From Glycomyces albidus (GTDB lineage Bacteria; Actinomycetota; Actinomycetes; Mycobacteriales; Micromonosporaceae), in NCBI RefSeq assembly GCF_009451885.1, contig NZ_WIAO01000007.1, positions 62,001 through 126,000 of the forward strand: a stretch of 64,000 bases of DNA, read 5' to 3'. Both the position numbers and the translations under genes were made by a program. How positions within the stretch are numbered: position 1 is the first letter of the stretch; each line of letters opens with the position of its first letter. Below, piece by piece: positions 59,772 to 64,000 of this stretch. The notes beneath the pieces were generated by a model, which saw only the letters and a program-made list of their open reading frames with translations, was not told where the DNA came from and ran no database searches.

Positions 59772-61907
59772 TCACACGGCGGTGAGGTGCAGGAGCAGCG
59801 CCTGGACGGGCCAGAGCGTCGGCAGTTGGAGGCCGACCTCGGCCAGCGCGCGTCCGGAGAGGACGGGCGGTTCGCCGCCGAGCCATGCCGGTGTGACCCA
59901 GCCCCAGCGTGCGGCGCCGATCTCGTCGCGCACTCGGACGGCGTACCGCCGGCCGGGGTCGAGGCCGTCGATCCGCAGCCGTTCGGCCAGCGCGTCTTCG
60001 AGGCTCGCGACCGTGGCGACGGTGAACACGGCCTCGGTCCGGTCGGGTGCGACGACGCCGCGGATGCGCAGCGCCGGATCCGCGGTGTCGGGCCGGATGA
60101 CGGTGCCGGTGTGCAGGAGTCCCCGGAGTTCCTTGTAGAGCGCGGCGAACGCCTTGACTTGGAGGAGTTCGTCTTCGGTGCAGGCGAGCAGGTCCCATTC
60201 GAATCCGGCGGAGCCCTGGAGTGCGGTGGCGATGCGGTAGTGGAGCGGCGTGGCCCGGCCGGAGGAGTGGGCGGGGGAGGGGCCGACGTGGGCGCCGACG
60301 AGTTCGGGCGGGAGCACGAGCTCGGTCCAGCGCTGGATGTCCTGGCGTTCGACCGGGTCGTTGGAGTCCGAGGCCCAGACGCGGTCGGTGCGGGCGAGGA
60401 TGCCGAGGTCGGTGCGGGCGCCGCCGGAGGAGCAGGACTCGATCTCGAGGCCGGGGTGGTCGGTCTTGAGCCGTTCGATCAGCCGGTAGGCGGCGAGGGT
60501 CTGGGCGTGCGTGCCGGGCGCGCCCGCGTGGACCGGTTCGACGAGGTCCCGGTTGTGGTCCCATTTGATGAAGTCGATGCCGAGGGATTCGACGAGCGCG
60601 TCCATCTGGGCCCGGACGTGCTCGAACGCGTCGGGGTTCGCGAGGTCGAGGACGTACTGGGTCCGGAAGGACAGGCCCTCGGGGGCGGGCACGGACGCCG
60701 GGTTGGCGAGCAGCCAGTCGGGGTGGGCGCGGGCGAGTTCGGAGTCCAGGTTGACCATCTCGGGTTCGAACCAGAGGCCGAACTGCATGCCGAGGGAGTG
60801 CACGAGGCCGGCGAGCGGTTCGAGGCCGTCGGGCCACACGTCCCGGTCGACGGTCCAGTCGCCGAGTCCCCTGGTGTCGTCGCGGCGGGCCCGGAACCAG
60901 CCGTCGTCGAGGACGAACCGTTCGACGCCGACTTCGGCGGCGCGGCGCGCGAGCGCCGCGAGGCGTTCGGGGTCGTGGTCGAAGTAGACCGCCTCCCAGG
61001 TGTTGAGGACGAGCGGCCGGGGTGTGCGCGGATGCCGGGGCCGGGAGCGCAGGAACGTGTGGAACCGTTCGGCGATGCCGTCGAGACCGGTTGCGGACCA
61101 AGCGAAGTAGGCGGTGGGCGTGCGGTAGGTCGCGCCCGGTGCGAGGCGGATCTCGCCGGGGCGGAGCAGTTCGCCGGCGCCGATGAGCGTGCGGTGCTCG
61201 GTGTGGCGGTCGGTGCGGTGGCGGACGTCGGCGCTCCAGCCGAGGTGCACGGCCCAGACGTCGCCGGTGCGCGAGCGCGGCTCGCCCACCGAGGCGAGCG
61301 TGACCCACGGCGAGTCGTGGCCGCCGCGGCCGCGGCGCGATTCGCGCACGCCGGCGCCGTGCGGCATCGTGGCCGTCAGCGGCGACTTCTCGCGCGTCCA
61401 CCGGCCGCCGAACGCGGTGAGCCGGTCGGCGTGCTTCGGGACCGGCAGGGTCGCCTCGAGCCACGCCACCTCCACCTCCGATTCGCCCTCATTGGACAGT
61501 TCGTACTCGACCTCCACCAGGCCGCCGGCGTTGACCGCGATCCGCGTCCGCAGGACGAGCCCTTCGCGGTCGTCGGTGGACGCGAACCGCACCTGGGCGC
61601 CGTCGGCGCTCTCGAGGGCGGTGGTCCACCGCGGGTAGACCGGCGTCCCGCCGCGGGTCGCGAGGAGGCCCGGCCTGCCGGCCCAGCCGTCCGACTCCTG
61701 CGGCACGAGCGGCACGCGCCAGGCGGCGTCCAGGGTGGCGGGTGCGGTCTGGCGGCTCGCGGCCCGGTCGAGGGACGCGAGCTCGGCCTCGTCGAGCGGC
61801 CCGAGGTCGGCTCCCCAGTGCAGCACCGAGGGCAGGCCGGTCTCGGCGGCGGCGAGCACGAGCGCGACGCCGTCGCGGCGGAGCACGGTCCAGGTCGTGG
61901 TGTTCAC
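59772..61907 (-). CDS. GH36 alpha-galactosidase (second)
   Basis: 711 aa from GTG 61907, which overlaps the ROK stop by 4 bases (GTGA) and has AAGGAG upstream. Same architecture as the 55457 enzyme: VLDDGWFRARRDD (332-344), GLWFEPEMVNLDSEL (377-391), FIKWDHNR with nucleophile D450, ESCSSGGARTDLGIL (490-504) and ASDSNDP with acid/base D514. Cytosolic. Co-transcribed with and probably controlled by the upstream ROK regulator. Confidence 0.94.
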   Translation of the reverse strand: MNTTTWTVLRRDGVALVLAAAETGLPSVLHWGADLGPLDEAELASLDRAASRQTAPATLDAAWRVPLVPQESDGWAGRPGLLATRGGTPVYPRWTTALESADGAQVRFASTDDREGLVLRTRIAVNAGGLVEVEYELSNEGESEVEVAWLEATLPVPKHADRLTAFGGRWTREKSPLTATMPHGAGVRESRRGRGGHDSPWVTLASVGEPRSRTGDVWAVHLGWSADVRHRTDRHTEHRTLIGAGELLRPGEIRLAPGATYRTPTAYFAWSATGLDGIAERFHTFLRSRPRHPRTPRPLVLNTWEAVYFDHDPERLAALARRAAEVGVERFVLDDGWFRARRDDTRGLGDWTVDRDVWPDGLEPLAGLVHSLGMQFGLWFEPEMVNLDSELARAHPDWLLANPASVPAPEGLSFRTQYVLDLANPDAFEHVRAQMDALVESLGIDFIKWDHNRDLVEPVHAGAPGTHAQTLAAYRLIERLKTDHPGLEIESCSSGGARTDLGILARTDRVWASDSNDPVERQDIQRWTELVLPPELVGAHVGPSPAHSSGRATPLHYRIATALQGSAGFEWDLLACTEDELLQVKAFAALYKELRGLLHTGTVIRPDTADPALRIRGVVAPDRTEAVFTVATVASLEDALAERLRIDGLDPGRRYAVRVRDEIGAARWGWVTPAWLGGEPPVLSGRALAEVGLQLPTLWPVQALLLHLTAV

Positions 61908-63154
61908 GGTTCTCCTTGGAGGGTGAGAGTGGATTCGGTGGTCGCGGGGAGGGCGGGCGGCGCCTCCACGGGCAGGGTGCGCAGGACGTGCAGGGCCGCG
62001 CCGATCGCGGCGGCCGTCCCGGCGTTCGAGGAGACCAGCACTCGCGGCCGGCTGAGGGAGCGGCCGAGCGCGTGCCGTTCGAGTTCGGCCGCGATGCGGT
62101 CGCGGTAGACCGGACCGGCGACGGTGAACGCGGGGCCGGCGAGGATCACGGTGTCGAGGTCGAACAGGTTGACGAGGGTGACGGCGGCCTGCCCGATCCA
62201 GGCCGCCGACGCCTCGAGCAGGCCGGCGGCGGCGGTGTCGCCGGTGCGCCAGGCGCGTGCGATGCGGTGGAAGTCGGCGAGGGTCCGGTCCGGCGTGCCG
62301 GCGACGCCGAGGCGCTCGGCGAGCGCGCGGTCCTCCAACGCCCTCGCCACGACGGCTTCCGGGCCGGCCTCGGCCTGGGTGCAGCCGGAGCCGCCGCAGA
62401 CGCACGGCGTGCGGCCGCCGTTGAGGGAGACGTGGCCGATCTCGACCGCGTTCGAGGCCCGGCCGCGGTAGACCTCGCCGTCGACGACGACGCCGCCGCC
62501 GATGCCCGAGGCCATGTAGACCAGCCCGAACGTGTCCGTGGGCGGGCTGCCGGCCCAGAGTTCGCCGAACGCGGCGGCGCTCGCGTCGTTCTCGAGCAGG
62601 ACCGGGAGGCCGAGGTCCCCGGCGAGGGCGTCGGCGAGCGGATACTCCAGCCAGTCGGGGCCGGGCTGGGCCGTGAGCAGCATGCCGCGTTCGAGGTCCT
62701 GCGGGCCGTGGGTGACCAGGCCGGTGCCGAGGACGCGGCCGCGCGGGACCAGGGACCGGTCGAGGAGCGCCGTCGTGTGCTCCGCGAGCGTGCGGACCGT
62801 GGCATGGGGGCCGCGCCCGGCCGTGCCGGGCAGGGCGGCGCTCGCGACGCGGCCGCCCGCGAAGTCGAGCACGACGATCGTGGTGGTGGTCCGGTCCACC
62901 TGGATGCCGACGGCGTACCAGGCCTCGGGGTCGAGCCGGAGGAGCCGTCGCGGCTGGCCGCGGTCGTGCTGCCGGTCGACGCCGGCTTCGCGCACGAGGC
63001 CGGCGTCGAGCAGGGGCCGCATGGTGTTCGTGATCGTGGCGGCGGTGAGGCCCGTGCGCTCGGCGAGTTCCACGCGGCTCAGCGTGCCTCGGGATCGCAG
63101 CAGGTCGAGCACGCGACCGGTGGCCGAGCCGCGCGATGCGGCGGGTCGGGGCAT
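61904..63154 (-). CDS. ROK-family transcriptional regulator of locus D
   Basis: 416 aa. Winged helix VLDLLRSRGTLSRVELAERTGLTAATITNTMRPLLDAGLV, ROK domain FGLVYMASGIGGGVVVDGEVYRG, VEIGHVSLNGGRTPCVCGGSGCTQAEAG (zinc motif, with C-x-C and a third C). First gene of a two-gene operon with GH36. Divergent from the family 5 binding-protein gene; the AT-rich promoter between them is its probable target. Confidence 0.93.
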   Translation of the reverse strand: MPRPAASRGSATGRVLDLLRSRGTLSRVELAERTGLTAATITNTMRPLLDAGLVREAGVDRQHDRGQPRRLLRLDPEAWYAVGIQVDRTTTTIVVLDFAGGRVASAALPGTAGRGPHATVRTLAEHTTALLDRSLVPRGRVLGTGLVTHGPQDLERGMLLTAQPGPDWLEYPLADALAGDLGLPVLLENDASAAAFGELWAGSPPTDTFGLVYMASGIGGGVVVDGEVYRGRASNAVEIGHVSLNGGRTPCVCGGSGCTQAEAGPEAVVARALEDRALAERLGVAGTPDRTLADFHRIARAWRTGDTAAAGLLEASAAWIGQAAVTLVNLFDLDTVILAGPAFTVAGPVYRDRIAAELERHALGRSLSRPRVLVSSNAGTAAAIGAALHVLRTLPVEAPPALPATTESTLTLQGEP

Positions 63155-63191
63155 CGTGCGTGCCTCCAGGAAACGATTCGGACATCAATTC

Positions 63192-63220
63192 TTGACAGCT
63201 TAAATTTATCAGGTTAATAA
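63192..63220 (+). promoter_or_regulatory. near-consensus promoter TTGACA-N17-TAATAA
   Basis: Consensus -35 at 63192-63197, 17-base spacer, TAATAA at 63215-63220, in the most AT-rich tract of this end. The tract also holds TTAA...GTTAA half-sites that could bind the divergent ROK protein. The long leader (about 70 bases) runs to the ATG at 63297. Confidence 0.75.
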
Positions 63221-63296
63221 TTGGCGGGACGTCCGAGCGGGCGTCACCCCTCCCGTTCCGCGAGGCGACGGCGCCTCCGGACCCGAAAGGACGAAG

Positions 63297-64000
63297 ATGT
63301 CTTCCAACCACGGCATGCGCCGCCGCACGGCCCTCTCCCTCATGGGCACCGCGGCGATCGGCGCCACCCTCGCGGCCTGCTCGGGCGACGGCGACGGCGG
63401 CGGCTCCGGCAACTCGATGATGGTCGTCTACACCGGACAGGCCGGCGACTACCAGGTCAACTTCAACCCGTTCTCGCCCTCCCGCATCGGCGGGCTCGGG
63501 ACGATCTACGAGACCCTGTTCTTCCACAACAAGGCCCAGGTCGCCGACCCGGTGCCGCTGCTCGGCACCGAGTTCGCGTGGAACGAGGACGGCACGGAGC
63601 TGACCGTGACCCTCCGCGAGGGCGTCAAGTGGAGCGACGGCGAGGCGTTCACCGCCGAGGACGTCGCCTTCACCTTCGAGATGCTCCAGGCGAACCCGTC
63701 CATCAACGGCTCCGGCTGGGAGGGCACCGTCGCCGCGACCGACGACACCCACGTCGTCTTCACCTTCACGGCGCCCGCCTTCGTCAAGGGCCCGGACCTG
63801 ATGAACACCGCGATCGTCCCGCAGCACATCTGGAAGGACCTCAACCCGGTCGAGGACGTCATCGAGAACCCGATCGGCACGGGCGCGTTCACGCTCAAGG
63901 AGTTCAAGCCCCAGGCGTACATGCTCGAGGCGAACCCCGACTACTGGGGCGGCGAGCCGAAGCTCAAGCAGGTCCGCTGGGACGCCCTCGGCGGCAACCA
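63297..64000 (+). CDS. Family 5 ABC substrate-binding lipoprotein, truncated by the window end
   Basis: About 234 codons are present and the frame is open at the right edge. Leader MSSNHGMRRRTALSLMGTAA with both an RRR-T-A-L Tat-like stretch and lipobox GATLAACSG (Cys about 27). Then an SBP_bac_5 fold: YQVNFNPFSPSRIGGLGTIYETLFF, LTVTLREGVKWSDGEAFTAEDVAFTFEML, and NPDYWGGEPKLKQVRWDAL. The family binds peptides, but several members import cello- or galacto-oligosaccharides; linkage to GH36 and ROK favours a sugar. Permeases probably follow outside the window. Confidence 0.9.
   Translation, partial: MSSNHGMRRRTALSLMGTAAIGATLAACSGDGDGGGSGNSMMVVYTGQAGDYQVNFNPFSPSRIGGLGTIYETLFFHNKAQVADPVPLLGTEFAWNEDGTELTVTLREGVKWSDGEAFTAEDVAFTFEMLQANPSINGSGWEGTVAATDDTHVVFTFTAPAFVKGPDLMNTAIVPQHIWKDLNPVEDVIENPIGTGAFTLKEFKPQAYMLEANPDYWGGEPKLKQVRWDALGGN

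Noticed and set aside
59772-63827. 1351-aa minus-strand frame as one giant protein
   Set aside because: The GH36 part starts at GTG 61907 with a ribosome site; upstream codons are out of frame with the ROK gene and antisense to the binding protein.
1-64000. CRISPR arrays, tRNA/rRNA genes, transposases, phage or integrase genes
   Set aside because: No regularly spaced repeats, no cloverleaf-like or rRNA sequence, and no DDE or tyrosine-recombinase proteins were found on reading both strands.

Overview
The window is very GC-rich DNA with strong G/C bias at third codon positions. It carries actinobacterial regulator families (LacI, ROK, HxlR, TetR, MerR, ECF sigma factors), many GTG and TTG starts, and carbohydrate ABC importers that lack their own ATPase. 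This fits a saprophytic, carbohydrate-degrading actinomycete; a Glycomyces-like or Streptomyces-like relative is my inference, not something the sequence proves. No rRNA, tRNA, CRISPR array, insertion sequence or prophage was seen.

Layout. 0-9 kb: the start of a minus-strand gene at the left edge, a RibD/DHFR-like reductase, an AraC regulator, then a tightly coupled minus-strand operon: Ser/Thr kinase, degenerate J-domain membrane protein, GrpE-like protein, long Hsp70, and a TPR/OmpA-like membrane protein. This is the most unusual system here. 9-14.7 kb: a secreted CBM2/Cip1-like protein behind a CebR-like box; an HxlR/MFS divergent pair with twin operators; DoxX and YCII genes sharing one promoter motif, the latter coupled to an ECF42-type sigma factor. 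14.5-22.8 kb: glycan locus A, with a GH39-like secreted hydrolase, a LacI regulator with its palindromic operators, a sugar-binding lipoprotein, two permeases and a GH127 beta-L-arabinofuranosidase. 22.8-30.3 kb: mixed genes, including a 47-residue secreted peptide, a fructosamine-kinase-like protein, a Tat-exported erythromycin-esterase-like protein, RraA, a MerR/YnfA cassette, and an MFS/ArsR pair with matching operators.

30.4-36.6 kb: locus B, with two paralogous AraC regulators, each divergent from its neighbour (a GH27 alpha-galactosidase-like enzyme and a Gfo/Idh/MocA dehydrogenase). Between them lie an alpha/beta hydrolase and peptide deformylase. 36.7-48.2 kb: a CrtA-like protein, a frameshifted membrane protein, a two-component system, a TetR/SDR pair, a tautomerase/ECF sigma divergent pair with a large symmetric promoter, a TetR/SRPBCC pair with two palindromic operators, and an XRE regulator divergent from a zinc alcohol dehydrogenase.

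48.3-57.5 kb: locus C, with two permeases, a sugar-binding lipoprotein, a LacI regulator, a second GH39-like hydrolase with CBM35-like modules, and a GH36 alpha-galactosidase. 57.5-64 kb: an arylamine N-acetyltransferase and locus D (two ROK regulators, a second GH36, and a truncated family 5 substrate-binding lipoprotein that runs off the right edge). The enzyme set (GH127, GH39-like, GH27, two GH36) suggests uptake and trimming of arabinose- and galactose-containing plant oligosaccharides, energised by an ATPase encoded elsewhere. Several genes have apparent 3'-end or frameshift lesions (14.79, 37.80, 46.06 and 52.77 kb), which are either sequencing indels or decay.
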